From Natronolimnobius sp. AArcel1 (GTDB taxonomy: Archaea; Halobacteriota; Halobacteria; Halobacteriales; Natrialbaceae), in contig NZ_JAAKXY010000007.1 of NCBI RefSeq assembly GCF_011043775.1, forward strand, positions 62,001-126,000: DNA of 64,000 bases, given 5' to 3'. Of this stretch, positions 9,670 through 19,518 are shown piece after piece; position 1 is the stretch's first letter; each line of letters starts with the position of its first letter. The notes below the pieces were generated by a model. It had not been told where the DNA came from, did no database searches, and saw only the letters and a program-made list of their open reading frames with translations. A program made the translations under genes and the position numbers.

Positions 9670-10075
9670 ATGAGAGATGGGAAATCGTACAACACTGTTG
9701 TTGGCTGTGGTATCGCTGGTCTGTGTGCTGGGCTTCGCGCTGCAGAACGGGATCTTTCGGTTGCCGTCCTCGAGAAGGCACCGAAGGAGAATCGAGGTGG
9801 CTATACTCAATTCACTGAATCGTTCCGAATTCCAACCACAGACATCGATCTTGACGTCGAGTTCAATATCGAAGACTACGCTGCTTTGGACTTTTACCGA
9901 GACATTATGAACGTTACAAACTATCTGGGGTACCGGTCTCACTAATCCCACTGTCTTCGGTAAAGTCGCGTCCGAAAGCACAGCAGAATACGTCGACGAG
10001 TCACTTACGCATCGAGAGACAGGAATTGGGTTTCTCTTGCAGATGGTTTTCGACTCCCTCCAGAGAGTGGGTGAT
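9670..10075 (+). pseudogene. broken FAD-dependent dehydrogenase (fumarate reductase/tricarballylate dehydrogenase-like)
   Basis: The first frame encodes an N-terminal FAD-binding segment: TVVGCGIAGLCAGLRAAE, then AVLEKAPKENRGGYTQFT, the dinucleotide fold and GG(x)TxxT stretch of FrdA/TcuA-type flavoproteins. It stops at 9945. A compatible continuation (TNPTVFGKVASESTAEYVDE) resumes at 9941 in the +1 frame and soon decays. A family member has about 450-560 residues, so most of the gene is deleted. In a tct cluster the natural candidate for the ancestor is a tricarballylate dehydrogenase, but the fragment is too short to be certain. Confidence 0.65.
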
Positions 10076-10091
10076 AAATCGCTTTTAGTGG

Positions 10092-11192
10092 TTAGTTCAA
10101 TACCAGTTGCGCTGGCCCGAGTGCGTCATAGTCACTCTTTTCAAGCGTAATATCGACAGCTGTTTCGAATTCCTCGAGGCCATCTAATTCGTGGGTAATG
10201 AACGACTCAATCGGCACATCACCGTCAGCAACGAACTGTCCCGCAAGTTCACCTGTCGTCGTACCTGGCGTAACAGACTTAGTCCCTTTCTCTGGATTGA
10301 CCCACCTGGCACACTTTGATCGGGCCGTTCGGGGTGTCATTTCCATGTCTCCAGTGATGTGGCCTACCTGGACAACGGTTCCACCGCGCCTGATGGCGTC
10401 AAACGACTGGGCCAGAGGGTCATCACCGGTGGTCGCATGAGATTGGTCACCACCGACGGCTTCGAAGGCAATATCTGCACCAAGACCATCAGTACCCTCG
10501 CGAACGGTTTTGATCGGGTCTCTCTTCCTAGCGTCAATTGGGATCAACCCATTTTCCTCAGCAATCTCAAGCGGACGGCTACGTACGTCGACTGAATAGA
10601 CGTCACCTGCACCGAGACGTTTCGCTGAGAGCGCACACTGGAACCCCATGACACCAGTCCCAAACACCACAACGGTATCGCCAGGATCGATATCGGCATC
10701 AACTGCACAAAGGAGCGAACTGGCCATCGGTTGGAGTGCAGCCCCAGCAGCGTTCGAAACCCCGTCAGGGAGTGTACAAAGTGGATCTGCTGGAATAGAG
10801 ACGTACTCAGCTAGCGCACCGGGTCGATTGTAACCAATGCCAACTGTGTCGGTACATAAGTTCGCGTAGCCCGATCTACAGTACATACACGATCCACAGT
10901 GGATCTTCCCCGGTGCGTAGACGCGCTCGCCTTCTTCAACCGTTGTAACGTCGTCACCAACTTCAACAGCACGACCACAAAACTCGTGGCCGAATAGACG
11001 TGCGGGCCCGTCTTGGAGACGTCTAGCGACCGAATTATGGTGGATGATGTCGGCACCACGGTAGAGCAAACATTCGGTGACACTCAGCTGAACGCGGGAA
11101 ACGTCCACAAGAACTTCGTTTGATCCAGGACTCGGCGTTTCAACAGTAGCAACTCGAGACGACTCGAAGTCGTCAAAGAGTATAGCGTCCAT
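10092..11192 (-). CDS. zinc-dependent MDR alcohol/sugar-type dehydrogenase
   Basis: 366-residue medium-chain dehydrogenase. The GHEFCG motif (about residues 67-72) carries the catalytic zinc site, the structural-zinc loop is CGSCMYCRSGYANLC (about 97-111), and the NAD(P)-binding turn is VFGTGVMGFQCALSAKRLGA (about 174-193). The order matches threonine dehydrogenase, sorbitol dehydrogenase and related enzymes. Substrate is unknown. It is transcribed away from the metabolic genes upstream, with a cupin gene behind it on the same strand. Confidence 0.87.
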   Translation of the reverse strand: MDAILFDDFESSRVATVETPSPGSNEVLVDVSRVQLSVTECLLYRGADIIHHNSVARRLQDGPARLFGHEFCGRAVEVGDDVTTVEEGERVYAPGKIHCGSCMYCRSGYANLCTDTVGIGYNRPGALAEYVSIPADPLCTLPDGVSNAAGAALQPMASSLLCAVDADIDPGDTVVVFGTGVMGFQCALSAKRLGAGDVYSVDVRSRPLEIAEENGLIPIDARKRDPIKTVREGTDGLGADIAFEAVGGDQSHATTGDDPLAQSFDAIRRGGTVVQVGHITGDMEMTPRTARSKCARWVNPEKGTKSVTPGTTTGELAGQFVADGDVPIESFITHELDGLEEFETAVDITLEKSDYDALGPAQLVLN

Positions 11193-11283
11193 ACTGTGGG
11201 AGATTCCCTAGCATGACATAGCCCCTGTGATGGCCGCCGTTTTTACCCCTTCTTCTGTCAACAAAGTTGACACCCCCGTGGTG

Positions 11284-11676
11284 TTACTCTGTCTGAAATT
11301 CACGTTGATACTCGGTTGCCGATAGTCGATCTTCCCGTAGCGGCCAGAACGCAAGCAGTTTCGCCGGTTCGTCAGAGACTGCCCGTGAAGTGTGCTTGAC
11401 GCCTGGAGGGATTGCAATGATATCGTAGGGTTGGAGTGAGATTTGTTCATCACCAACGATGAAGTCCAGTTCTCCTTCGATTAGGAGGTTCAGTTGTTCG
11501 TAAGGATGTGTATGAGGGTCTGCATCGGGTTTATCCGGTTCGATTACCGAGAATCCGACCATCTGATCGAGTCCTCTGAAAATTGATTGCGTCATACTCC
11601 CATCATCGCGATGTGGTGGAACGTCCATCAAATTGTAGACTGCTGGCATCTCTGACTCATCGAAGTCTCGTACCAT
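11284..11676 (-). CDS. single-domain cupin protein
   Basis: 130 residues forming one cupin_2 barrel. The first metal motif is HTHPYEQLNLLIEGELDF (His-x-His-x4-Glu-type, about residues 63-80) and the second is PPGVKHTSRA (about 97-106). Small cupins of this kind act as metal-dependent isomerases, decarboxylases or dioxygenases, or as sensors. It is on the same strand as, and upstream of, the MDR dehydrogenase. A second cupin lies at 21741-22091 next to an SDR gene, so cupin plus dehydrogenase occurs twice in this region. Confidence 0.8.
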   Translation of the reverse strand: MVRDFDESEMPAVYNLMDVPPHRDDGSMTQSIFRGLDQMVGFSVIEPDKPDADPHTHPYEQLNLLIEGELDFIVGDEQISLQPYDIIAIPPGVKHTSRAVSDEPAKLLAFWPLREDRLSATEYQREFQTE

Positions 11677-11771
11677 ACAACTCTATCAGGCTGTACCAGC
11701 ATAATTGTTTGTGAATGTCATACACTGTTTGATGCAAATATTACACCAACCAGATTAATGATTATGAAGGT

Positions 11772-11900
11772 ATGGGTATTCCACGTATGGCTGATTGCAC
11801 AGCAAACCGATTTGAGCGTTGCCCGAGCTGTGAGTTCGTACACAAAATTGCAGTTGATGATCCTATCGAGCAGTGTCGAATCTGTGGGTCGCTTTGGTAA
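11772..11900 (+). CDS. zinc-finger microprotein (42 aa, or 37 aa from 11787)
   Basis: Short open frame ending one base before the convergent chemoreceptor gene. It encodes two CxxC knuckles, CPSCEFVH and CRICGSLW, spaced 16 residues apart, the pattern of haloarchaeal small CPxCG-related zinc-finger proteins. Two in-frame ATG codons (11772 and 11787) are possible starts. The paired cysteines and the position in an otherwise empty gap make it more than chance. Members of this group have been linked to regulation, but nothing here tells which process. Confidence 0.6.
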   Translation: MGIPRMADCTANRFERCPSCEFVHKIAVDDPIEQCRICGSLW

Positions 11901-14447
11901 CTACGTTTCGCGCTTAGTTGACTCTCCGCCTTGATTCTCCATCAGTTCTTCACCAGTGGAAGCTCTCTCCCCGATCGAGTCATATCTCGCATCTCGGACA
12001 TCGACCTCTGACTGGCATGCCAACTCTGTCTCACCGTCGACCGTGAATACACCAAGCGACTCGGTTAGATCTTGTGCTGACTCTGTCAATGACTGTGTGC
12101 TCGAGGATACCGCTGTTACCGTTGCTGTCTGTTCTTCAGCAGCAACGGCGACACTCTCAGCTTCTCCGTTAGTCTGCTCGCTAATCTCCGTTGCCTCATC
12201 TACCATCATGACGACTCGTTGGTTCGCAACTGCCTGCTCATCGGTTGCCTCGTTAATTTCGTGAATCCCACTATTTACGTCGGCAACCTGCTCGGAGATG
12301 TCCTCAATCGCGGTCATACCGTCACCGACAGCGTCAATGCTATCTGTAACTTGTTCTCTCATCTCCTCAATTTCATTGACGGTCTTGCCTGTCGCTCGCT
12401 GCACATCGGTAATGAGGTTATCGACACGTTCGGTGGCCTCATTTGTTTCCTCAGCAAGTGCCTTGACTTCGTTCGCGACGACTGCAAATCCCTGTCCCGA
12501 CTCACCGGAACCTGCAGCCTCAATTGATGCATTAAGCGCGAGCAGGTTCGTCTGTGCGGCGATATCGTCGATTAGGTCCACTACCGCACTGATACGACTC
12601 ATTTCGTCATCCAACGCAACGATTTGTTTTGATATCGTTTCAGTACGATGTTCAAGTTGATCCATCTCCTCGAGGACATTGCTTGTCACCTCGTTAGCAT
12701 CGTCAGCACGGTCTGCTGCGTGATCTGAGATGGAAGTTACATCCTCTGCAGTAGAGGCAATTTCCTCGACTGTTGCAGAGAGACTGTTCATCTCTGAGAG
12801 TACCTCCTGAAATTGCTCTTTTTGAGTTGTCGTTCCCATGGAAATTGCGTCAGCAGAAGCACTCACATTTTCACTGGCTTGCTCAATTTCATCGATGTTG
12901 GAGGCTACATTGGCGCTTGCACGATCCATCTCGTCTGCCAACTGTTGAATCGTAATGATCGTCTCTTCAAGATCAGAAACCATCGCATTGAACGCTCGAG
13001 CGATTTCCCTCATCGACTTGTCGTCGACATCCTCACTAAGTCGCTGGGTAAGGTCTCCATCTGCCGCTGCCGCCATTGTTACTCCCACATTCTCTGCTTG
13101 CTCTTGAAGTCGAGTTGCAAGAGATTCTGCCTCTGTTCGGGCAGCGGCCGCTTGTTTTTGAGACCGTTCCGCCTTTGCCTTCGATGCTTCAAGCTCTTCA
13201 ATGAACTCTTCAAGATCCGTCTGCATGGTTTCGAGTGCAACGCCCAGATCACCAGGGACATGTTGCTCAAGAATCGGATCATCAAAACCCTGTTGAGCAA
13301 TTGCGTCCGCATGGCCAGCAACCGTCTGGAGGTACTCTTGAATGTCAACGAACGCATTTTGGACCCGACCAAGTTCATCCGAACGATCGGTTGACGTGAC
13401 ATCAACATCGAGATCACCTCTGGCTAACGTATTCGCGTTTTTAGCAAGATCGTCGAGCGCATTGGCAGTCGGTCGACCGATCGCAACGCCGACGATCATC
13501 AATCCCAAGATTGCGACCGTAATGAGCGCGAGTAGTGACGTAGCTACATCATCGACGAGAGCGTATGCATTCTCTTGAGGTGCATGAGAAATTAGCGTCC
13601 AATCTGTTCCTTCGATTGGTGCATACGCGACACTTTCATCACTGCTTGTGTATTCGGTGTACCCTGCTTCGGTTGTATCTGTTCGTAGAACCGACTCATT
13701 GTCGTCTTCTCGGTAAGTTTCTAAAACCTCAGTCTCGTTCTCTGCAAACATGACTTCTCCACTACCTCGGTCAATAACTTGCGTGTAGCCGTTCTCAATC
13801 GGGTTGTGGAACATGGATGCACGATCCTCAACATCAACAGTTATCATCACCATGCCAACAGCGTCACCGTCGCTATAGATTGGACTGAGAAAACCAACTA
13901 AGGATTGGCCATTGTGTTCGAACGTGTCTGTATACGTTGGCTCAAAGTCATCCTCGAGGTCACCTATATCGATCTCGTGGACCTCATCGTCCTCCTCAAT
14001 GTGAACGCTTGCGAGGCCAACTAACATCCGAACGTCATCTCCGACTGCATCGTCGTTGCTGCTCGCTGCAATTCTGGCACCTGACGACCCAAGACCGTAT
14101 TCAAAATAGTGAATTGCTTGGGTTGTTTCTGGAAGCTGATCATGTTCCTCACTTAGCGCCTGCCCAACGGCGTCCTCGTCACCACTTCTGACTGTTTCGT
14201 GGGAGGCAAGTAGTCGCGTTTTTTGTCTGTGATCTTCGACCCAGTGGCCAACCTCAACGGCTTCCGTTTCGGTTGCAAGATGCATATCGTCCTGAACATC
14301 ATTGGTCAAGGTTCTGGATATATCGAAGTAAAAAAAGAGCGCAACGCACGCGGTGAGGACGAGAATTATAATGAGTACGATTCCAAATTTCGCCAGATAG
14401 CTCCGCTGAATCCACTTTGGCACAGCTGATGATAGTCGCAAACTCAT
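11901..14447 (-). CDS. methyl-accepting chemotaxis transducer (Htr type)
   Basis: Membrane chemoreceptor of 848 residues from the ATG at 14447, chosen because the first transmembrane helix ([20 protein letters not shown]) follows directly, whereas the upstream 40 codons are non-acidic and lack a signal. An extracellular double-Cache-like domain (about residues 45-295) is followed by a second helix (about 300-325), HAMP domain, long coiled coil, and the cytoplasmic tip [20 protein letters not shown]. It ends in a Glu-rich tail. It probably senses a small carboxylate or amino acid outside the cell and signals to CheA/CheW encoded elsewhere. Its place inside a carboxylate cluster suggests ligand relevance. 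Confidence 0.92.
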   Translation of the reverse strand: MSLRLSSAVPKWIQRSYLAKFGIVLIIILVLTACVALFFYFDISRTLTNDVQDDMHLATETEAVEVGHWVEDHRQKTRLLASHETVRSGDEDAVGQALSEEHDQLPETTQAIHYFEYGLGSSGARIAASSNDDAVGDDVRMLVGLASVHIEEDDEVHEIDIGDLEDDFEPTYTDTFEHNGQSLVGFLSPIYSDGDAVGMVMITVDVEDRASMFHNPIENGYTQVIDRGSGEVMFAENETEVLETYREDDNESVLRTDTTEAGYTEYTSSDESVAYAPIEGTDWTLISHAPQENAYALVDDVATSLLALITVAILGLMIVGVAIGRPTANALDDLAKNANTLARGDLDVDVTSTDRSDELGRVQNAFVDIQEYLQTVAGHADAIAQQGFDDPILEQHVPGDLGVALETMQTDLEEFIEELEASKAKAERSQKQAAAARTEAESLATRLQEQAENVGVTMAAAADGDLTQRLSEDVDDKSMREIARAFNAMVSDLEETIITIQQLADEMDRASANVASNIDEIEQASENVSASADAISMGTTTQKEQFQEVLSEMNSLSATVEEIASTAEDVTSISDHAADRADDANEVTSNVLEEMDQLEHRTETISKQIVALDDEMSRISAVVDLIDDIAAQTNLLALNASIEAAGSGESGQGFAVVANEVKALAEETNEATERVDNLITDVQRATGKTVNEIEEMREQVTDSIDAVGDGMTAIEDISEQVADVNSGIHEINEATDEQAVANQRVVMMVDEATEISEQTNGEAESVAVAAEEQTATVTAVSSSTQSLTESAQDLTESLGVFTVDGETELACQSEVDVRDARYDSIGERASTGEELMENQGGESTKRET

Positions 14448-14717
14448 AGTTGTGTGAATTGTTGTCTGTCTGTGAACGAGAAGTATATTGTGGCCAATTG
14501 AATATGAGAAATGTGCCAGGAGCCGAAATTCGTGATGTTCACAGTACAACCGAGCAGGACAATCCATGCATTTGGTAGAGAGTGCCAGAAGATTACGACT
14601 TCACTAGTGTCCTCCATCTCGTCGTGATACAGTGAGGCCTAATTCATATCTATAATATTATGGGTAGATTCCCTCCGAGAGGCCGATGATTCAATCGCAA
14701 AATTCGGGTTTAGTCAT

Positions 14718-14727
14718 CTTTTTAATG
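14718..14727 (+). promoter_or_regulatory. TATA box of the aconitase gene
   Basis: CTTTTTAATG is centred about 28 nt upstream of the ATG at 14751, supporting that start over the in-frame TTG at 14739 and ATG at 14745. The rest of the 300-bp divergent gap (14448-14750) is AT-rich and shows no further gene. Confidence 0.55.
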
Positions 14728-14750
14728 ATCGTTCCATATTGTTCATGTGC

Positions 14751-16724
14751 ATGGGACAAACACTCACTGAGAAGGTACTAGATAATCATCTCGTCGAGGG
14801 CGACCTCGAGACGGGCGAGGAAATCGGGATCGAGATCGATCAGGTCCTTACACAGGACACGACTGGGACGATGGTCTGGCTTCAGTTCGAAGCAATGGGA
14901 CTGGACGAAGTCCAGACCGAGATCGCAGCCCAGTACTGCGACCACCAGACGTATCAGTTCGACTTTAAGAATACAGACGACCACCGTTTCCTGCGCTCTG
15001 CAGCGGGTACCTACGGGGCACACTTCTCTCGCCCTGGTAACGGCATTTGTCACAACGTCCACCGCGAGAACTTCGCCGCGCCCGGCAAGACTCTGCTTGG
15101 CTCCGACAGCCACACGCCAACCCCCGGCGGCCTCGGCCAGCTCGCAATCGGTGCGGGCGGGATCGACGTCACCGTCGCCATGGGCGGCGCACCGTACTAC
15201 ATCGAGATGCCGGAAGTTGTTAACGTCCGCCTCGAGGGCGAACTCCCCGAGTGGGCCACGGCGAAAGACATCATCCTCGAGATGCTCCGTCGCCTCTCCG
15301 TCAAAGGCGGCGTCGGCAAAATCCTCGAGTACACCGGCCCTGGCGTCGAGACGCTCACCGCACCCGAGCGGATGACGATCACGAACATGGGCACCGAACT
15401 CGGTGCGACCTCGTCGATCTTCCCGACCGACGAGCAGACCAAAGACTACCTCGAGCGCGTCGGCCGCGAAGAGGAATACGAAGAGATCCAGCCGGACGAT
15501 GACGCCGAGTACGACGACGAAATCGTCGTCGACCTCTCGGATCTCGAGCCGCTGATCGCGACGCCCTCGATGCCGGACAACGTCGTCCCCGTCAGCGAAG
15601 TCGAGGGCGAGTCCGTTGAGCAGGTCATTGTCGGCTCCTGTACGAACGGTGGCTACGAGGACATCCTCCCCGCCGCGAAGATGCTCGAGGGCCGCGAGGT
15701 CGACAAGAAGACCGAGATGATCGTCGCGCCCGGCTCCAAGCAAGCAAGCGAAATCCTCGCCCGTGAGGGCTGGGTCGCCGAGATGATGGCCGCTGGCGTC
15801 AACTTCTCTGAGGCGACCTGCGGGGCCTGTATCGGGATTGGCCACGTGCCTGCCTCCGATTCAGTCTCGCTGCGAACGTTTAACCGCAACTTCGAGGGCC
15901 GTTCGGGCATCGAAGACGACAACGTTTACCTCTGTTCGCCAGAGGTTGCCGCCGCCGCGGCGATCAAAGGCGAAATAATCGATCCACGCACCCTCGCCGA
16001 CGAACTCGGCGACTTAGAGGATCCAGGTATCGAGCTGCCCGACGAGTACGACGGTTCGAAGACGGACCTCATCACGCCCGACGAGGCCGTTGACGACGAT
16101 CTTGTGAAGGGGCCGAACATCGGCGACGTGCCGCTGAAAGACCAGCTTGGCTCCGATATCGAGGGTGATGCGCTCCTCAAGATGGCAGACAACATCACGA
16201 CCGACCACATCATCCCTGCAACGCAGGATATCCTGATGTACCGGTCGAACATCGACAAACTCTCCGAGTTTACCCTCTCCCGTGTCGACGACACCTTCGC
16301 CGAGCGCGCGAAAAACGCCGACGGCGGCTTCCTCGTCGCTGGCGAGAACTACGGGCAGGGCTCCTCTCGAGAACACGCCGCAATGTGTCCGATGTATCTC
16401 GGAATCGAGGGCGTCCTCGCACAGAGCTTCGCACGGATCCACCGCGCGAACCTCTTTAACTTCGGAATCATCCCGCTGACAATCGACGAAGACACCTACG
16501 ACGACATCGATCAGGGCGACGAAATCGAAATCGTCGACGATGTCTACGAGGGCGTCATCTCCGGCCAGGAGGAGTTCACGGTCGAAGTCAACGGTGAGGA
16601 GTACACCGCGACGCTCGACGCCTCCGAGCGCGAACGCGACATCCTCGCCGCCGGTGGCAAACTCTCTTGGACGAAAGCACAGGCTGAAGAAAGCGGCAGC
16701 GGCGCTGCGCCGGCTGACGACTGA
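14751..16724 (+). CDS. acn: aconitate hydratase
   Basis: Aconitase, interconverting citrate, cis-aconitate and isocitrate in the cytoplasm. It has 657 residues from the MGQTLTEKV start, with the 4Fe-4S cysteines in GSCTNG (about residue 295) and CGACIGIG (about 357), and the swivel-domain motif GSSREHAAM (about 537). The sequence follows the usual haloarchaeal aconitase closely. Third codon positions are strongly G/C, in contrast with the flanking genes, so it looks like a well-expressed gene of different compositional history from the rest of the cluster. It could be the only housekeeping copy or a cluster-dedicated one. Confidence 0.95.
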   Translation: MGQTLTEKVLDNHLVEGDLETGEEIGIEIDQVLTQDTTGTMVWLQFEAMGLDEVQTEIAAQYCDHQTYQFDFKNTDDHRFLRSAAGTYGAHFSRPGNGICHNVHRENFAAPGKTLLGSDSHTPTPGGLGQLAIGAGGIDVTVAMGGAPYYIEMPEVVNVRLEGELPEWATAKDIILEMLRRLSVKGGVGKILEYTGPGVETLTAPERMTITNMGTELGATSSIFPTDEQTKDYLERVGREEEYEEIQPDDDAEYDDEIVVDLSDLEPLIATPSMPDNVVPVSEVEGESVEQVIVGSCTNGGYEDILPAAKMLEGREVDKKTEMIVAPGSKQASEILAREGWVAEMMAAGVNFSEATCGACIGIGHVPASDSVSLRTFNRNFEGRSGIEDDNVYLCSPEVAAAAAIKGEIIDPRTLADELGDLEDPGIELPDEYDGSKTDLITPDEAVDDDLVKGPNIGDVPLKDQLGSDIEGDALLKMADNITTDHIIPATQDILMYRSNIDKLSEFTLSRVDDTFAERAKNADGGFLVAGENYGQGSSREHAAMCPMYLGIEGVLAQSFARIHRANLFNFGIIPLTIDEDTYDDIDQGDEIEIVDDVYEGVISGQEEFTVEVNGEEYTATLDASERERDILAAGGKLSWTKAQAEESGSGAAPADD

Positions 16725-16793
16725 GAACGAACCATTTTATTTTTCGGATACAGAATAGAACGACTCGGCTCAACTGTTTGTTGATGGATTTGA

Positions 16794-18044
16794 CTAGTTG
16801 ATCTCAGCACGAGGTGGTAGCGCAATACAGAGAAGGAACATAATACCACTCACGCCTGAGAGCATCCAGAACGCATGGTCGAAGAAGCCAGCTTCACCAA
16901 GGACTCCGATAATTACTGGACTTGTTGAACCGATCAAAATATAGCAAGTCCGCAAAACACCAAGTCCTGTTCCACGGATGTCTTCTTCTAATGCTTCAGT
17001 AAGATAAGTAAGTGCGAGTACCGCTCGAGCGAGGAGGCTACTCAGCGCAATCGTAATTGCCAGAAGTGGCCAGATTCCCTCAACAAATGGGAGGACAGCT
17101 AGTACGCCAGTGATGACCACTAGGACACCAAACAGAGTTTGGCGCTCTCCAAGTCTGTCACCAATCATCCCAATGATTGGTTGAATAAGGATACCGCCAG
17201 CAAAGAAGACGCTAAATAGCAGTGAAGCTTGACTGGCGGACAATCCCTTCTCTTCGATGAGATACGTTGGGTAGAAACCAGTAAACCCTTGATAAGTAAA
17301 TGAACCCAGCATCTGAATAATTGCAATGACGATCACAGATCGGACTGCAAGTTGGGAAACCACGTACCGGATAGACTTTATAGAGAGTTCGATGGATGCT
17401 GACTCTTCACCTGTGTCATCACTGTTTGAATCTGTCTGTCGGGGAATGGCCAACCAAATGGCGATTGAAACCACTGCAAACAATGGAACGAATAGTAGGG
17501 TTCCAAATTGCCATGCAGCAACCCCAGCGACTGTACCGACAGTGAGCGGTAGAACCGTATTCCCAAGGTTTCCGGTTGCTTGGGTCAGTCCAATTGCTGT
17601 CCCTGGCCGCTCGGAAAACACACTCGAGAGCACAGGGAATCGTGCTGGACCGTACATTGCAGTACTGAAACCGAGCAGCGCTGTCGTTGCAAACAGCATG
17701 GCTGCATAGGGCGAGACTGAGACAAAGAGGATTGACACTCCAGAGAGGCTGGTACTTGCGAGTAACACAATTCCGGCACCCCACCGATCAGCGAGAACAC
17801 CCCCGGGAAACTGGCCAATTGCATACGCTGTCCAGAGAACTGTTAATAACAGCCCAGCGATCGACAGATCTAGTGTGAGATCTGTCCGAATGTGTGGTAA
17901 GGCCACAGGGTAACTGAGCCGAATTCCCATAGAGAGAAACCATCCAAATGCAACCGCAATCAAAATCCAGCCACGGCCGTCGCTGCGGAGATACTGGAAC
18001 GTCTCCTGTAACTCTTGGACATACCGCTCAACAAACCACTGCAT
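16794..18044 (-). CDS. MFS transporter
   Basis: 416-residue major facilitator with 12 hydrophobic helices. The loop 2-3 motif GGVLADRWGAG (about residues 80-90) and its repeat MIGDRLGERQ in the second half are diagnostic. There is a central cytoplasmic loop rich in Ser, Asp and Glu (about residues 200-215). It lies beside a PrpF gene on the same strand, about 80 bp downstream of it, so it probably moves the substrate or product of that enzyme. Substrate is not deducible. Confidence 0.88.
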   Translation of the reverse strand: MQWFVERYVQELQETFQYLRSDGRGWILIAVAFGWFLSMGIRLSYPVALPHIRTDLTLDLSIAGLLLTVLWTAYAIGQFPGGVLADRWGAGIVLLASTSLSGVSILFVSVSPYAAMLFATTALLGFSTAMYGPARFPVLSSVFSERPGTAIGLTQATGNLGNTVLPLTVGTVAGVAAWQFGTLLFVPLFAVVSIAIWLAIPRQTDSNSDDTGEESASIELSIKSIRYVVSQLAVRSVIVIAIIQMLGSFTYQGFTGFYPTYLIEEKGLSASQASLLFSVFFAGGILIQPIIGMIGDRLGERQTLFGVLVVITGVLAVLPFVEGIWPLLAITIALSSLLARAVLALTYLTEALEEDIRGTGLGVLRTCYILIGSTSPVIIGVLGEAGFFDHAFWMLSGVSGIMFLLCIALPPRAEIN

Positions 18045-18126
18045 TAGGTTTGACCACTCGCATCAGATCGTGAAAAGATATGTCCTCCGGCAAGACGGTC
18101 CGCCTATCGGTTGGCTTGCCAAGTAA

Positions 18127-19284
18127 TTACTTGAGTCGATCGAGATCTCGATAGAAGGCTTTTCCACTCATGAGTTGTCGTGCTGTGCGTCCAATAGAAA
18201 CGTGACGTATCTGTTCTGTCACAGAATCGGCATCAACACCGATTGTCATAGTGCCCTTGGGATGGCCTATACGAACAGCATCACCAGTTCCTCTTGCCGC
18301 CTCTGCAGGGATCGTCCCGTGGATTCGCGTTGCAGCCGCTAGGCACATCGCCCCAGTTGTAGCGTAGGCATGGTGTGGTTGTTGGGTTGAAACCATCCGG
18401 GCAGTAACGTCGATCTCGTCACGTGCAACCGATGAACCAACAGTGGTCTCGTATGCCTGTGGCTTGGTGATGAGTGCCACGAACGGCATTGTTGGCCGTT
18501 GATCAATTGCGTCTGCCGCGTTATCAACCAGTCCAAGTTCAACACAGGCGGCCCCGCGAATCTGCTCGAGTTCCGTTAGCAACCCCTCAGTAGCATTGAG
18601 TTCTGCGGGCAACTCTGTTCCAGTGCAATTCAGTGCATCAGCACGGAGGAAGACAGTCACGTTTGTCGCATCGACGATTGAGACTTTGTAGGAATTCTCA
18701 CCGACCTCAAGTTCATCAATAGTGTTCCCGGTTGGGAGCGTGTCTCCAAGCATTCCACCACCAGGCTCAAGATACCGTGACTGAATGCGTGCACCGGCCC
18801 CGGGTACACCATCAATTCGGTAGCTTCCATATGGTGTCGGTTCCCCGTTCTCGATCGGGATATCTTGTTCGATGATTGAATTGGTGTTCTTGCTGTAGAT
18901 CCGTACTGTTGTTTTCGGTTCGTCTGGTTGAATAATACTCTCGAGCAATCCGAAGACACCGACAGCACTCAACAGATTTCCGCAGTTCCCGCTCCAGTCT
19001 ACTGTAGGGTTTTCAATTCCGACTTGGGCATATTCGTAGGAGAGATCCACGTCAGGGCGATTTGAATCGTCAATAAGCATTAGTTTACTCGTATGCGTGT
19101 GCGAGCCACCAAGGCCGTCGACCTGTAATGAATCAGGTGTTCCGAATAACTCAAGGATTATCTCGTCTCGACGATCTGGATCATCTGGAAACGCATCTCG
19201 TCGACTAAAGAATCCCTTGCTGGTTCCACCGCGGATTAGCCGTCCCTCAAGACCGTACTGGAGAGTCGAATCGTCACATACCAT
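18127..19284 (-). CDS. PrpF-family isomerase, second copy
   Basis: 385-residue PrpF homologue starting at the ATG at 19284, directly before conserved sequence (LIRGGTSKGFFS). The upstream in-frame codons are basic and unlike a haloarchaeal protein. Features match the copy at 4906-6033: DGLGGSHTHTSK near residue 55, the cysteine loop DWSGNCGNLLSAVG near 97, and [11 protein letters not shown] near 345. The two copies differ considerably, so they probably act on different substrates or on successive isomers. It is upstream of an MFS gene on the same strand. Confidence 0.85.
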   Translation of the reverse strand: MVCDDSTLQYGLEGRLIRGGTSKGFFSRRDAFPDDPDRRDEIILELFGTPDSLQVDGLGGSHTHTSKLMLIDDSNRPDVDLSYEYAQVGIENPTVDWSGNCGNLLSAVGVFGLLESIIQPDEPKTTVRIYSKNTNSIIEQDIPIENGEPTPYGSYRIDGVPGAGARIQSRYLEPGGGMLGDTLPTGNTIDELEVGENSYKVSIVDATNVTVFLRADALNCTGTELPAELNATEGLLTELEQIRGAACVELGLVDNAADAIDQRPTMPFVALITKPQAYETTVGSSVARDEIDVTARMVSTQQPHHAYATTGAMCLAAATRIHGTIPAEAARGTGDAVRIGHPKGTMTIGVDADSVTEQIRHVSIGRTARQLMSGKAFYRDLDRLK

Positions 19285-19518
19285 ATCTTGAGTTCGGCGA
19301 CGAGCATGTAAAGACTGGTGTCCAACTTGTGAGCTTTCACCCCATCTGATTGAAGTTAATCGGAAGAAACCACGGAGCTTCACCTCGAGCACTCGTATTG
19401 GCTATTGTAGATTCCCGGAACTAGTTGCCAGGAATCCCTACACTCATTGTGCCGTGGGATCAAACACCACCAATAATGCGGATACGACAGCGTGTCGCAC
19501 AATCGATGAGGGGAACCA

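Noticed and set aside
14778-15845. 355-codon open frame on the minus strand
   Set aside because: Antisense shadow of the aconitase gene. Long antisense frames arise in GC-rich codon usage, and the product matches nothing.
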